A DNA stretch of 64,000 nucleotides from Sycon ciliatum (GCF_964019385.1 NC_088645.1:44543529-44607528), one strand, 5' to 3'; numbered from the stretch's first letter, positions 1-11,044 are shown. The notes: generated by a model not told the origin, from the letters alone. A program made the numbers and translations.

Positions 1-611
1 TCAATATTCACTTTCTCTCTTGGTATTTTGATCAGAAAACATATGTCACAGTGAGACTACTATGTGTTATACTCCGAGCCAAAATTTCATGGCTCTGCGA
101 TGACCAGAAGCGCCATATCAAGCAGGTGAGTTTTTGACGTGTTGCTTCGCACTGCGACTTGAGTTTTACGACTTTCGAAAAATCAACTTCTTGTCGCAGG
201 TAAACAGCGGCTCGCCTCTCGCCAATAAAGCACCGCATACCAATCAAAACTAATGGAAGCACACACAAGGCTTATTGTTACTCTATACTGGCCGTCGTGG
301 AGCGATAGCAATTACCTAATTTCAGACCCAGAGTGAATTTGACGTGCACTCTAAAACGTGTCCGGTTTGGAGCCATCTCTGATTTGAACTTTTTTGAAGC
401 GAAAAATTGGGCAACTTGGAGGCAATGGGTCAACACAAAGGAGTGGCTCAGTTCGATTGACTCTGGCCCCAGAGCAAACTTCAACACTCCAGTTTCCTTC
501 CACAAACATATTTCGAGTGAAAAATCAACGCTGATGATCGGTTTGGGTCTATACAAATTTGGCTGTCAAAACGTCCCGGTATCGAGCCGTCTCCTCTACG
601 TCATATTTGGG
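1..611. other. No gene recognised
   Basis: A plus-strand reading frame runs through the second half of this stretch into the PLE remnant that follows. Its peptide upstream of about 612 does not resemble the PLE proteins elsewhere in the window, so I treat it as flanking sequence. No repeat or RNA gene was recognised here. Confidence 0.5.
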
Positions 612-1549
612 ACAGTGCGTGCGTTCAGTGTGAAGAAGGATGTTCTACCTACCCTTAGTAAAAGTAACCTTATCTATTTCTTTCAATGCCGACAATGTGA
701 AGATCGGTATGTAGGTAGAACCCTTCAGCACCTGGGCGCGCGCATTCGTCAACATGTGCCGTTAAGTTTTGTTCCGCTTGATGCGCGTGAGTGTCGTCCT
801 CGCCGTGGTCGTCCTCCCAAATGTGCTGTCATGTCCATTGGTGGATCTTCCTCTTCCTGTGAAGATGTGACTGCATGCCCGTGCTCCTCCGCGTGTGTAG
901 GGCAGGATCCAGCTGAGAACAGCGTGAAAGCTGGTGAAAGACCGACACGTAAACCACCGAAATTGACAAAGGATCTGTCTGCGTCGGGAAGGGTTACGCG
1001 AAGCCAAGTAAAAATACGGACTGGTGAGGACACACGTACAACGACAACGGAAGTGACAACAACAGTCAATATTCGAAAACGTGGTAGACCGCGAAAACGA
1101 ACCTCAATATCGAACACCGGACAAGTTGGAGTAAGAAGATCAATAGAAATCCGCAATGGAGGAGACGTAGCTGAAAGGACACTGGGCATCGCGCACACAA
1201 CGGCTAGTGTCAGAAAACCTGGAAGGCCGCGGAAAAGCAAAGAGACGGATAGTGGTGATGCCGCGAAGAGGCGAGATGACGGGACATTGGAGGAGACAAC
1301 ACCCAACTGAGCTAAGAATCCCACTTCGTCCATCAAGCAACATCTGTCAGCCCGTACCAATTGTCGTGAGTTGTACAGTGATAATGTGTTCTCAATATTA
1401 TCACGTGGTAGATGTGCGTTGCATCTGGCTGTGTTAGAAGCTTTGTATATCCGTAAGTTAGATCCTGAACTTTGCGTACAGAAAGAAAATGTATTGTCGC
1501 TACAATTGTTTGGTGTTACTCCTCGTCGAGGTGTTAACAATGTAACTTA
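612..1549 (+). pseudogene. Penelope-like element 3' fragment: GIY-YIG nuclease with three AT-hooks
   Basis: This is the C-terminal part of a Penelope-like retroelement protein, from just before the GIY-YIG nuclease to the end; the reverse transcriptase is missing. It opens with TVRAFSVKKDVLP and the nuclease start LIYFFQCRQCEDRYVGR, with the catalytic-type arginine and histidine in ARIRQH. It then carries three AT-hook cores (RRGRPPK, KRGRPRK, KPGRPRK). The end has the conserved VLEALYIRKLDPELCVQK block, which supplies the glutamate of the fold. A single in-frame TGA at 1308-1310 separates the AT-hook region from that block; the frame otherwise stays open to the TAA at 1547-1549. The copy is 5' truncated near 612 and inactive. 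Its family differs from the copy at 42.6-45.2 kb. The PLE assignment rests on family motifs and on alignment by eye with that copy. Confidence 0.85.
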
Positions 1550-1828
1550 ATTTGTTCACTATGTTCTTGTCACTATTATTATTTCGTGCTGAACTTGATA
1601 ATTTTCCACCTTGTCACGAGTGTTGTTATCTCATATCTTTACGCTATATAAGTTTTAGTGTTTCCAACTTGAGCCATTCCCTGTATAATCCTTGATGAGA
1701 AGGGACCGAAAACGTTCGGATACTTTGACAAGTGCCTTATTTTGACTGGATGTGTGTTTGCGTGGATACTTACGACCCAACACGTACCTTCGTTATTAAA
1801 GTATCATCCGCCTCCGACTTCTTGTGAA
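1550..1828 (+). mobile_element. PLE 3' UTR ending at an ATT array
   Basis: Non-coding tail of the preceding PLE fragment. It ends in CTTGTGAA and runs directly into (ATT)n at 1828-1855. The other PLE 3' ends at 16331 and 17421 also end in a short AAATT before ATT arrays. Confidence 0.6.
1688..1721 (+). ncRNA. Degenerate hammerhead-like motif in PLE 3' UTR
   Basis: Stem I ATCC/GGAT encloses a core reading TTGATGA (first base T instead of the invariant C), then GAA and the short stem III AACGTT followed by C. The layout matches the intact hammerheads in this window, but the C-to-T change at the catalytic position and a poor stem II suggest loss of activity. Confidence 0.45.
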
Positions 1829-1855
1829 ATTATTATTATTATTATTATTATTATT

Positions 1856-2622
1856 GCCTGTGTGGATTCACAGGAAGTGTGAGTTACGAAGTCTGAAGAA
1901 AATGTTGAACGGCCTCTGCTGGGATGACGACTACACCATAGCTCAGTGGTTAGAGCATCGCTGGCTACAAGCGAGGGTCCCTGGTTCGAGTCCTGGTGGT
2001 GACAGTCAATTTTTTCTTCAGACCTTTCCCGTTTGTCTCTTTCCCTCAAACCATTTAGTATTTTATGACTTGGGGCTCCCGGCGTGCTAGTTTGTACGTG
2101 AAGTGTGTGGGTTACAGTGAGGGCTGCGTCCCACCCGCCTGTGTGGATTCACAGGAAGTGTGAGTTACGAAGTCTGAAGAAAATGTTGAACGGCCTCTGC
2201 TGGGATGACGACTACACCATAGCTCAGTGGTTAGAGCATCGCTGGCTACAAGCGAGGGTCCCTGGTTCGAGTCCTGGTGGTGACAGTCAATTTTTTCTTC
2301 AGACTTTTCCCGTTTGTCTCTTTCCCTCAAACCATTTAGTATTTTATGACTTGGGGCTCCCGGCGTGCTAGTTTGTACGTGAAGTGTGTGGGTTACAGTG
2401 AGGGCTGCGTCCCACCCGCCTGTGTGGATTCACAGGAAGTGTGAGTTACCAAGTCTGAAGAAAATGTTGAACGGCCTCTGCTGGGATGACGAATACACCA
2501 TAGCTCAGTGGTTAGAGCATCGCTGGCTACAAGCGAGGGTCCCTGGTTCGAGTCCTGGTGGTGACAGTCAATTTTTTCTTCAGACTTTTCCCGTTTGTCT
2601 CTTTCCCTCAAACCATTTAGTA
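1856..2622 (+). repeat. 281-bp tandem array with tRNA-like heads (three units)
   Basis: Three near-identical units repeat every 281 bp. Each has a tRNA-like segment (1932-2003, 2213-2284, 2494-2565) with an A box TAGCTCAGTGG and B box GGTTCGAGTCC. The D stem GCTC/GAGC and anticodon stem TCGCT/AGCGA are perfect, but only five of seven acceptor pairs form. The first unit is truncated at its left edge against an ATT array, and the last ends at CTCAAACCATTTA against another. This is best read as a tRNA-derived SINE-like repeat in tandem, not as tRNA genes. Confidence 0.8.
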
Positions 2623-2633
2623 TTATTATTATG

Positions 2634-5600
2634 GAGTTGGCTTTATTTCACTCACGTTGTCATGAGATGAGGTAAGAACCCCATCACCGGGCCAAAAGAG
2701 ACCAAGGGTAATGAGAGAAAAAAAATAGATAAATGGCCAACGCAATGAAGACCGAAGCAAAAAAGGATTGTAAAAACCAAAGCAAAAATATTGAAAGCCG
2801 ACGCAGAAACTGAGAGACGGACAGAAATAAGCAGTACGATGGAGGATGCCAGGACATATTCGAATACAAAAAGATGGAGGAGGACAGGACATATTCGAAT
2901 ACAAAAAGAGTAATTACAAAAATGGACTACCAGTACAGGAATAGACCTGTAGAAATAGAGGAAGAGATGAATGCCGGACATACTCAAATGGCAAGAGAAA
3001 AATCAGGCTGTGAGAACCGTCATACTGCACATTCATGGATGTCAAAGCAAATGCGGTATTGGAGGTTTATACAGACTAGCTCTACCCGTAACATGAGGAG
3101 CCTAATGCCGAATGCCAAGAACCGACTTGATGATGTTCAGCGTGCCCAGGATAGCACATTGCTGAGCCCTTTCAATGCGCAGAGTGCCTGCCAATGCCAA
3201 CACAAAGTGTGAGAGGGGCACACCAGTCAGTCCACCAAGCGCCCCAACAACCAGGGGCACAACGCGGACATCATCCACATGCCAGATGCGCCGCAGCTCT
3301 TGGCAAAGGGGAGCGTACTTTGTTATTTTTTCGGCGATTTTTGTGGGCACATTCTGGTCCAGTGGAACACTGACATCCATCAGCAGCACCTGTGTGCTGG
3401 ACCGCAACACCAGGTCTGGACGGTTGTGGCGCACTTGCGTATCCGTTGGGATATTGAACTCCCACAGGAGCTTCATGTCAGGATTTTCCGTGACAGGCAC
3501 AAGATGATGCTTCAGCGGGTTGCTTCCCGGCTGACCCAGACCATGCCGCTTGCATAGTGCCCAATGCACCAACTTGACGAGCGTGTCATGCCGTTCGATA
3601 TACAGTGTTTTGGCTAGGGCTGGGCAACAGGCCACAATGTGATCAACTGTTTCTCCGCGAGTGCCGCAAACTCGACAAATGTCCACAACGTCTCCCCGTC
3701 CAATGACCGTGACCTGATAGTGCCTGGTCGCAATGGCCTGATCCTGTACAGCCAGCAAGAGTCCCTCTGTCGCAGGCCTGATCGTTGGCGATTTCAGCCA
3801 GCGAAAACTCAAGCCCAGGTCCAAGCCAGCATCAGAAGCTCGTCTCCAGAACTGGCCATGGAGAGGCTTACCTTGGATAACGGCCAGGCACCGGAGAGCA
3901 ACGGCCTTCTTGACAATGACTTTTGTGGCAGTCTCCAAGTCGGGTAGGTCAAGTTCACCCAGAAGTCTGGAGGCTTGACGTGTAACTGATTTTGACGGTG
4001 CCACATCATTGTCGTGATGGCGCTTAACAGCAGCCAACAGTGGCACGTTTGGGTGGGCTTGTAGGTACCGCGCCACCCGGACACGGGTTCTATCCAGGAG
4101 ATCCCGGAATGATAGAATTCCTCGACCACCCATGTCACGAGGCAGGTGGACCCTGGCGGCAGAGTCCTTGGGGTGGCGGGCGTGTGCTTTAAACAGTGCT
4201 TGGCGGGTCTGTCGGTCGAGTTCTTCTATCTCTGCCTTTGTCCACTCAACGATGCACAGAGAGTAGAGGATGACTGGAATGGCAAAGGTGTTGATGGCTT
4301 TGACCAAGTTCCTGGCGTTCAATTGAGACGAGCATATCAATTGAAGGCGGCGGCCGAACTCAGCCTTTGCTGTGGTCTTCAATTCGGTGGCGTGAAAATG
4401 TGCTGATTCCGGGACACCAAGGTACCTGTAGGACTCCTCCGCCTGCAGCTTAGCAATGGCGTGACCCTGGAGTGTCTGGAGAGCAGACTGCTGATCGCTC
4501 TGGGCTCTTCCCCGTTTCATGGTGAGCCAGCTAGACTTTGATGGGTTGAATCGCATACCAATGCAGTCGCCCATTGACTCCACAACATTGGTCATGGAGA
4601 GCAGATTATTGTCGTTTCGGGCGAAGAGCTTCATGTCGTCCATGTACCACAGGTGCGATACAGGGCACACCTGGGCCGGTGGGCCACAGCGGTAGCCAAG
4701 ACCCGTCCTGGTCAACTCGCCACTGATCGGATTTAGAGACAGGCAAAATAGCAGTGGAGAAAGGGAATCGCCCTGGAAAATGCCACGGTGGATAGATATT
4801 GGGCGACTGAATGCACGGGGTGTTTGACCAGGCAGTACCATTTGCGTTCTCCAATGATCCATCATGCTTGAGATGCATGAGACAAGATTGTCTGCAAAGC
4901 GGTAGATCAACAGGCATCTCCGGATCCACTGGTGAGACAGGCTATCGAAGGCTTTGCGGAAGTCCACCCAGCACGTCGAAAGATTCCGACTACGGGATGC
5001 TGCATCCTCTAGAACCATCTTGTCGATCATTAGTTGGTCAAGGCATCCACCACGCCCTGGAGTACAGCCAACTTGCTCATCTGCAAAGATATCCTCTGAA
5101 GATAAATGGCGCCACATGGCAGCAGCGAGTAAGGATGTGAATATCTTGCTAATCGTTGGCAGGCATGTTATTGGGCGATAATTCTCGGGCCTAGAAAGGT
5201 CTCCTTTCTTAGGCAGTAGAGTGGTGATACCAAACGAGAACCAGGCCGGCGACTCTGTCTCTGCATCCAGGATTGATTGAAAGGAGACCACAATACGCTC
5301 GTGGATAGACGAAAACTTCTTCCACCAAAATGCATGGATCTTGTCCCGTCCTGGGGCTTTCCAGTTGTTTGATTTCTTCAAGATGTCCCTGAGGTCCTCC
5401 AGTTGAAGAATGACACGGTCTTGTTGTTGAATCTCCTCACAGTCCCTCTCCAAATTATCAAGCCAAGCACCGCCACGCAGCTCCACGGGTTCTTCCAGTA
5501 TAGATGACCACACTGAGAACTCAGTAACAGCCTCACCCGATGGATGCGCAGCAGCTTGGTCGACAGGTGGCTGCCCAGGCATTTCCGTAGACTTGGTCAT

Positions 5601-5975
5601 ATTGCGGTAGAACTGACGCTCATTCGTGACGAAAACACGATTCTCCGACCTGCGTGTTGCCTCTAGCTTATAGCGCCGGATCCGTGCGGCTGTTGCTTCT
5701 AGCTGCATTTTCGTATGCTCCAGTAGCTGGCGGGCCTGATCCAAAGTCTGGACTTTATATTGCCGGTGGATCCTGTGCTGCTTGATGTTGGTGTCAGAGA
5801 GGGATCCATCACGCAGGAAGCTGGTCAGCCGGGAGACGTCAGCCCTCAGTGCACAAACACGTTTTTCAAGGCGTTGTCGCCAGGCAGGCAAGGAGCGTTC
5901 TCCTCTAGCTGTGTCAGGGGTACCATCTGTATTGATATCCAGCAGTGAGAGTACAAGCTTGGCCCCAGCATAGAC

Positions 5976-5978
<3 letters not shown>
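2634..5978 (-). mobile_element. R4/Dong-like non-LTR retrotransposon, bounded by ATT arrays
   Basis: The element reads right to left from an ATT array at 5977-6045 to a short ATT run at 2623-2633 in the tail of the 281-bp repeat. It comprises one long ORF and about 470 bp of 3' UTR (2634-3101). The UTR contains a near-perfect direct duplication around 2845-2905. Both ends lying in ATT repeats fits the known TAA-repeat insertion of Bombyx Dong. A second 3' fragment of the family lies at 12577-13129. Confidence 0.75.
3102..5978 (-). CDS. Reverse transcriptase with restriction-like endonuclease (R4/Dong-like)
   Basis: About 958 codons from the ATG at 5978, which lies directly against the ATT array; translation upstream would read only poly-isoleucine, so that part is array sequence. 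The N-terminus is helical and Lys/Arg-rich with no zinc finger visible, suggesting 5' truncation. Reverse transcriptase blocks follow: APGRDKI, LPKKGD..ENYRPITCLP, the VDFRKAFDS motif, GIFQGDSLSPLLFCLSLNP, and the catalytic YMDD near residue 445. Near residue 765 comes a CCHC-type cluster (CRVC..HIVAC). It is followed by the restriction-like nuclease signature RPD (about 853) and MDVSVP (about 867), with about 14 residues between the two acids. RT plus a C-terminal CCHC and PD-D nuclease defines the R2/R4/NeSL group; FQGDSLSP with YMDD favours R4/Dong. No internal stop or frameshift is seen. Confidence 0.85.

Positions 5979-6045
<67 letters not shown>
5977..6045. repeat. (ATT)n array
   Basis: Uninterrupted ATT repeat at the 5' boundary of the R4/Dong-like element. 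A 66-bp unassigned segment (6046-6111) separates it from the next array. Confidence 0.99.
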
Positions 6046-6108
6046 TGCAAGAAAAGGGTTTGCTCCCCACACCGGAGCTCGCGCTATTCCGCCGACTTTA
6101 CTTGACAC

Positions 6109-6219
<111 letters not shown>

Positions 6220-6878
6220 GTTCTCCTCTGTCGGGGGAGCTGGCGGTGAGGCCCGGAATATGTTGAAACGTCTCGCCATTCGCCTGGCAGCGGCAACCGG
6301 AGACTCGTACAGCATCCTCATGGGACGGATCCGCTGTAAGCTTGGCTTCACTCTAGTCCGTGACTCCGTCATGATGTTGCGTGGTAGTCGGAGGAAGGTG
6401 AATTTCAGCCATCACCCCAGCGATGTCCTGCAGCATGAGTCGCTCATGCCAGTTTGACTCGGCTCGATTTGTCTTTTGTGTCTGTGCATGATGATGTCAC
6501 AGGTTTGTTTGCCAGTTTTGGTTCTGTTGCCGTTTATCCTCCGTCTTTGCTTTTTGTTTTGCTGTTTCCTTTCTCTTCTTCCTCTTTGCTCACGTTGATG
6601 CCATTTTGTTGTGAGTCCGCATGCTTTGACTCGAACTCGCAAGGTTGATTATTATCTCTTGCACCTTTTACTGGTTTAGGACTTGTGCCCAGTCCTGAAG
6701 TTATTGCTCATTGTTTGTGTTTTTGTTTTTAATTGTTTTGCATTTACATTTACATGTATTTAGAACACATGTGCAAGGTTGATTGCTATCCCTTGCACGT
6801 ATCAGGGCCTGTGCCCTTTCCTGTTTTATTTCATCTCACATAATAGTACATAATAAACCAGTTTATTATTTAATAATA
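6220..6878 (+). pseudogene. 5'-truncated retroelement C-terminus, copy 1
   Basis: An open frame from the array edge to 6457 reads SSVGGAGGEARN, then a helical block ending in SVMMLRGSR, followed by a 3' UTR of about 400 bp. The domain matches 10273-10674 almost exactly and a diverged copy at 33887-34316. Its hallmarks (a DxRVFxP strand, then SxxGG, then LRCxLxFxLxR) recur at the C-termini of invertebrate retroelement proteins. I cannot place the family, and a nuclease role is only a guess from the DxRV strand. This copy is cut at the ATT array and lacks the DxRV part. Confidence 0.55.
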
Positions 6879-6925
6879 ATAATAATAATAATAAAAAAAA
6901 TAAAAAAAAATTATTATTATTATTA

Positions 6926-7036
6926 AAATATTGACTGGTTTGAGGGAAAGAGACAAACGGGAAAAGTCTGAAGAAAAAATTGACTGTCACCACCAGGACT
7001 CGAACCAGGGACCCTCGCTTGTAGCCAGCGATGCTC

Positions 7037-7037
<1 letters not shown>
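6926..7037 (-). repeat. Single truncated 281-bp-family unit
   Basis: The 3' part of the tRNA-headed repeat in reverse orientation, from ACTGGTTTGAGGG to inside the tRNA-like region, where it is cut at GATGCTCTT. It lies between a mixed AAT/ATT run (6879-6925) and the array at 7038. Confidence 0.85.

Positions 7038-7107
<70 letters not shown>
7038..7107. repeat. (ATT)n array
   Basis: Uninterrupted array at the left end of the retrozyme palindrome; the junction reads ATT directly into TGAAACTCGG. Confidence 0.99.
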
Positions 7108-7645
7108 TGAAACTCGGATGTTGAGCCATAAATAAATGTAAAATAGAAAAGGACATATGGATACGAGTTTAGAGTAACTCTCCATCACTGTAACATGATA
7201 CTATATACAGTCAGAAAGTGCAATAACTAGGCACAAAACTGACAGAGTACTGAGACATTCGACGTCCTGACACCTAACTTTAACACATCTCCGTAGCGCT
7301 AACCGACAGCCTTCCAACTTGGAAGGTTCAAGGTTATGGAAAAGACCAAAGAGGGGAAGGCAAGCGCAACGAAAACGAGCAAAAGCTACAGTCCCAACGG
7401 AACAAAGAATGTCGATTGTTACTGGACGATGACGAGACCAGTACGATATTTGACAAAGCGGTCTAACTACAATTCGAAGCAGCAAAGCAGCACACCACCC
7501 AACTTGGGTGGGTCATAAATATCAAAGATAAGTAAAGAAAGGGAAGCTTTGCGAAAACGAATTGTACAAGCCGAAAGCCAAACTCCTACAGTACTCCTCA
7601 TGCATGACATTGTGATGGACTAGTTGACTACAAAACAAGTTGTTT

Positions 7646-7694
7646 CACACGACGTACGTTTCGCCGTATGGTTCGTGACGGCTCATCAGGTGTG
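7646..7694 (-). ncRNA. Type I hammerhead ribozyme (retrozyme monomer, minus arm)
   Basis: On the minus strand: stem I CACAC/GTGTG, core CTGATGA, stem II GCCGT/ACGGC with a 10-nt loop, GAA, a short stem III from ACGTACGT, and cleavage triplet GTC. All invariant core bases are present. Confidence 0.9.
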
Positions 7695-8033
7695 CAATTT
7701 GAAACTCGGATGTTGAGCCATAAATAAATGTAAAATAGAAAAGGACATATGGATACGAGTTTAGAGTAACTCTCCATCACTGTAACATGATACTATATAC
7801 AGTCAGAAAGTGCAATAACTAGGCACAAAACTGACAGAGTACTGAGACATTCGACGTCCTGACACCTAACTTTAACACATCTCCGTAGCGCTAACCGACA
7901 GCCTTCCAACTTGGAAGGTTCAAGGTTATGGAAAAGACCAAAGAGGGGAAGGCAAGCGCAACGAAAACGAGCAAAAGCTACAGTCCCAACGGAACAAAGA
8001 ATGTCTTTCAAAAAAAGAATGAGTTTCAAATTG

Positions 8034-8082
8034 CACACCTGATGAGCCGTCACGAACCATACGGCGAAACGTACGTCGTGTG
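8034..8082 (+). ncRNA. Type I hammerhead ribozyme (retrozyme monomer 1)
   Basis: Same 49-nt motif as 7646-7694 in the opposite orientation. Stem I is 8034-8038, CTGATGA 8039-8045, and predicted cleavage follows the C at 8077. Confidence 0.9.
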
Positions 8083-8625
8083 AAACAACTTGTTTTGTAG
8101 TCAACTAGTCCATCACAATGTCATGCATGAGGAGTACTGTAGGAGTTTGGCTTTCGGCTTGTACAATTCGTTTTCGCAAAGCTTCCCTTTCTTTACTTAT
8201 CTTTGATATTTATGACCCACCCAAGTTGGGTGGTGTGCTGCTTTGCTGCTTCGAATTGTAGTTAGACCGCTTTGTCAAATATCGTACTGGTCTCGTCATC
8301 GTCCAGTAACAATCGACATTCTTTGTTCCGTTGGGACTGTAGCTTTTGCTCGTTTTCGTTGCGCTTGCCTTCCCCTCTTTGGTCTTTTCCATAACCTTGA
8401 ACCTTCCAAGTTGGAAGGCTGTCGGTTAGCGCTACGGAGATGTGTTAAAGTTAGGTGTCAGGACGTCGAATGTCTCAGTACTCTGTCAGTTTTGTGCCTA
8501 GTTATTGCACTTTCTGACTGTATATAGTATCATGTTACATTGATGGAGAGTTACTCTAAACTCGTATACATATGTCCTTTTCTATTTTACATTTATTTAT
8601 GGCTCAACATCCGAGTTTCAAATTG

Positions 8626-8674
8626 CACACCTGATGAGCCGTCACGAACCATACGGCGAAACGTACGTCGTGTG
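8626..8674 (+). ncRNA. Type I hammerhead ribozyme (retrozyme monomer 2)
   Basis: Core CTGATGA at 8631-8637, stem II 8638-8642/8653-8657, GAA 8658-8660, stem III 8661-8668, predicted cleavage after 8669, stem I 8626-8630/8670-8674. Confidence 0.92.
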
Positions 8675-9217
8675 AAACAACTTGTTTTGTAGTCAACTAG
8701 TCCATCACAATGTCATGCATGAGGAGTACTGTAGGAGTTTGGCTTTCGGCTTGTACAATTCGTTTTCGCAAAGCTTCCCTTTCTTTACTTATCTTTGATA
8801 TTTATGACCCACCCAAGTTGGGTGGTGTGCTGCTTTGCTGCTTCGAATTGTAGTTAGACCGCTTTGTCAAATATCGTACTGGTCTCGTCATCGTCCAGTA
8901 ACAATCGACATTCTTTGTTCCGTTGGGACTGTAGCTTTTGCTCGTTTTCGTTGCGCTTGCCTTCCCCTCTTTGGTCTTTTCCATAACCTTGAACCTTCCA
9001 AGTTGGAAGGCTGTCGGTTAGCGCTACGGAGATGTGTTAAAGTTAGGTGTCAGGACGTCGAATGTCTCAGTACTCTGTCAGTTTTGTGCCTAGTTATTGC
9101 ACTTTCTGACTGTATATAGTATCATGTTACAGTGATGGAGAGTTACTCTAAACTCGTATCCATATGTCCTTTTCTATTTTACATTTATTTATGGCTCAAC
9201 ATCCGAGTTTCAAATTG

Positions 9218-9266
9218 CACACCTGATGAGCCGTCACGAACCATACGGCGAAACGTACGTCGTGTG
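9218..9266 (+). ncRNA. Type I hammerhead ribozyme (retrozyme monomer 3)
   Basis: Identical motif exactly 592 bp after the previous one. The monomer that follows is cut short by the ATT array at 9775. Confidence 0.9.
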
Positions 9267-9773
9267 AAACAACTTGTTTTGTAGTCAACTAGTCCATCAC
9301 AATGTCATGCATGAGGAGTACTGTAGGAGTTTGGCTTTCGGCTTGTACAATTCGTTTTCGCAAAGCTTCCCTTTCTTTACTTATCTTTGATATTTATGAC
9401 CCACCCAAGTTGGGTGGTGTGCTGCTTTGCTGCTTCGAATTGTAGTTAGACCGCTTTGTCAAATATCGTACTGGTCTCGTCATCGTCCAGTAACAATCGA
9501 CATTCTTTGTTCCGTTGGGACTGTAGCTTTTGCTCGTTTTCGTTGCGCTTGCCTTCCCCTCTTTGGTCTTTTCCATAACCTTGAACCTTCCAAGTTGGAA
9601 GGCTGTCGGTTAGCGCTACGGAGATGTGTTAAAGTTAGGTGTCAGGACGTCGAATGTCTCAGTACTCTGTCAGTTTTGTGCCTAGTTATTGCACTTTCTG
9701 ACTGTATATAGTATCATGTTACAGTGATGGAGAGTTACTCTAAACTCGTATCCATATGTCCTTTTCTATTTTA

Positions 9774-9774
<1 letters not shown>

Positions 9775-9810
<36 letters not shown>

Positions 9811-9811
9811 T
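9775..9811. repeat. (ATT)n array
   Basis: Joins the right end of the retrozyme array (TTTTACATT) to a reverse-oriented 281-bp-family repeat. Confidence 0.98.
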
Positions 9812-10216
9812 TAAGTGGTTTGAGGGAAAGAGACAAACGGGAAAAGTCTGAAGAAAAAATTGACTGTCACCACCAGGACTCGAACCAGGGACCCTCGCTT
9901 GTAGCCAGCGATGCTCTAACCACTGAGCTATGGTGTAGTCGTCATCCCAGCAGAGGCCGTTCAACATTTTCTTCAGACTTCGTAACTCACACTTCCTGTG
10001 AATCCACACAGGCGGGTGGGACGCAGCCCTCACTGTAACCCACACACTTCGCGTACAAACTAGCACGCGGGGAGCCCCAAGTCATAAAATATTAAGTGGT
10101 TTGAGGGAAAGAGACAAACGGGAAAAGTCTGAAGAAAAAATTGACTGTCACCACCAGGACTCGAACCAGGGACCCTCGCTTGTAGCCAGCGATGCTCTAA
10201 CCACTGAGCTATGGTG
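9812..10216 (-). repeat. 281-bp tandem tRNA-like repeat, one and a half units, reversed
   Basis: One complete unit plus a second truncated just past the tRNA-like region at GAGCTATGGTGT, between ATT arrays 9775-9811 and 10217-10243. Confidence 0.85.
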
Positions 10217-10243
10217 TATTATTATTATTATTATTATTATTAT

Positions 10244-10993
10244 ATAGTATATAGGGGAGGGGCCTCTGGTCCATGCAAGAGGATGCATTTTTTGACATAA
10301 GGGTTTTCTATCCCTGCGCGTCCTCTTACATGACTAAGTCCCTCTCTGCGACCTACAGATGGCATGAGGAGCAGAAGAAAGCGGCTTATGGTGAGCGGAT
10401 CCGGCGGGTGGAGAGGGGCAGCTTCTCTCCATTGGTGTTCTCCTCTGTCGGGGGAGCTGGCGGTGAGGCCCGGAATATGTTGAAACGTCTCGCCATTCGC
10501 CTGGCAGCGGCAACCGGAGACTCGTACAGCATCCTCATGGGACGGATCCGCTGTGAGCTTGGCTTCACTCTAGTCCGTGACTCCGTCATGATGTTGCGTG
10601 GTAGTCGGAGGAAGGTGAATTTCAGCCATCACCCCAGCGATGTCCTGCAGCATGAGTCGCTCATGCCAGTTTGACTCGGCTCGATTTGTCTTTTGTGTCT
10701 GTGCATGATGATGTCACAGGTTTGTTTGCCAGTTTTGGTTCTGTTGCCGTTTATCCTCCGTCTTTGCTTTTTGTTTTGCTGTTTCCTTTCTCTTCTTCCT
10801 CTTTGCTCACGTTGATGCCATTTTGTTGTGAGTCCGCATGCTTTGACTCGAACTCGCAAGGTTGATTATTATCTCTTGCACCTTTTACTGGTTTAGGACT
10901 TGTGCCCAGTCCTGAAGTTATTGCTCATTGTTTGTGTTTTTGTTTTTAATTGTTTTGCATTTACATTTACATGTATTTAGAACACATGTGCAA

Positions 10994-11024
<31 letters not shown>
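10244..11024 (+). pseudogene. 5'-truncated retroelement C-terminus, copy 2, with poly(A)
   Basis: The frame 10273-10674 reads FFDIRVFYP, a basic helical stretch, FSSVGGAGGEARN, and SVMMLRGSR, and ends at the same stop context as the 6220 copy. The 3' UTR is nearly identical to that copy, then becomes A(27) at 10998-11024, followed at once by (ATT)n at 11025-11044. Its left edge is an ATT array. It extends further upstream than copy 1, so the two are independent truncations. Function unknown. Confidence 0.6.
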
Positions 11025-11025
<1 letters not shown>

Positions 11026-11044
11026 TATTATTATTATTATTATT

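Larger units (their letters stand above)
7108..9774. mobile_element. Retrozyme array: head-to-head palindrome of 592-bp hammerhead monomers
   Basis: The left arm reads on the minus strand (7108 to about 8004). The right arm holds tandem plus-strand monomers with an exact 592-bp period (same features at 8034, 8626, 9218). The arms meet around 8005-8020. Each monomer carries one type I hammerhead, and no plausible protein is encoded: the repeated 94- and 60-residue frames lie on opposite strands and resemble nothing. Tandem monomers with one self-cleaving ribozyme each are the defining layout of retrozymes, non-autonomous elements thought to move as circular RNAs copied by PLE enzymes in animals. 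Both outer ends lie in ATT arrays (7038-7107 and 9775-9811). The monomers are nearly identical, indicating recent origin or homogenisation. Confidence 0.85.

Noticed and set aside
1932..2003. tRNA gene with CUA anticodon (suppressor tRNA)
   Set aside because: U33 is replaced by G, the T stem has a mismatch, only five acceptor pairs form, and it recurs every 281 bp; it is a tRNA-derived repeat head.
8243..9711. 94- and 60-residue open frames repeated in the 592-bp monomers
   Set aside because: They lie on opposite strands of a ribozyme repeat, with no domain and no conservation beyond the repeat.
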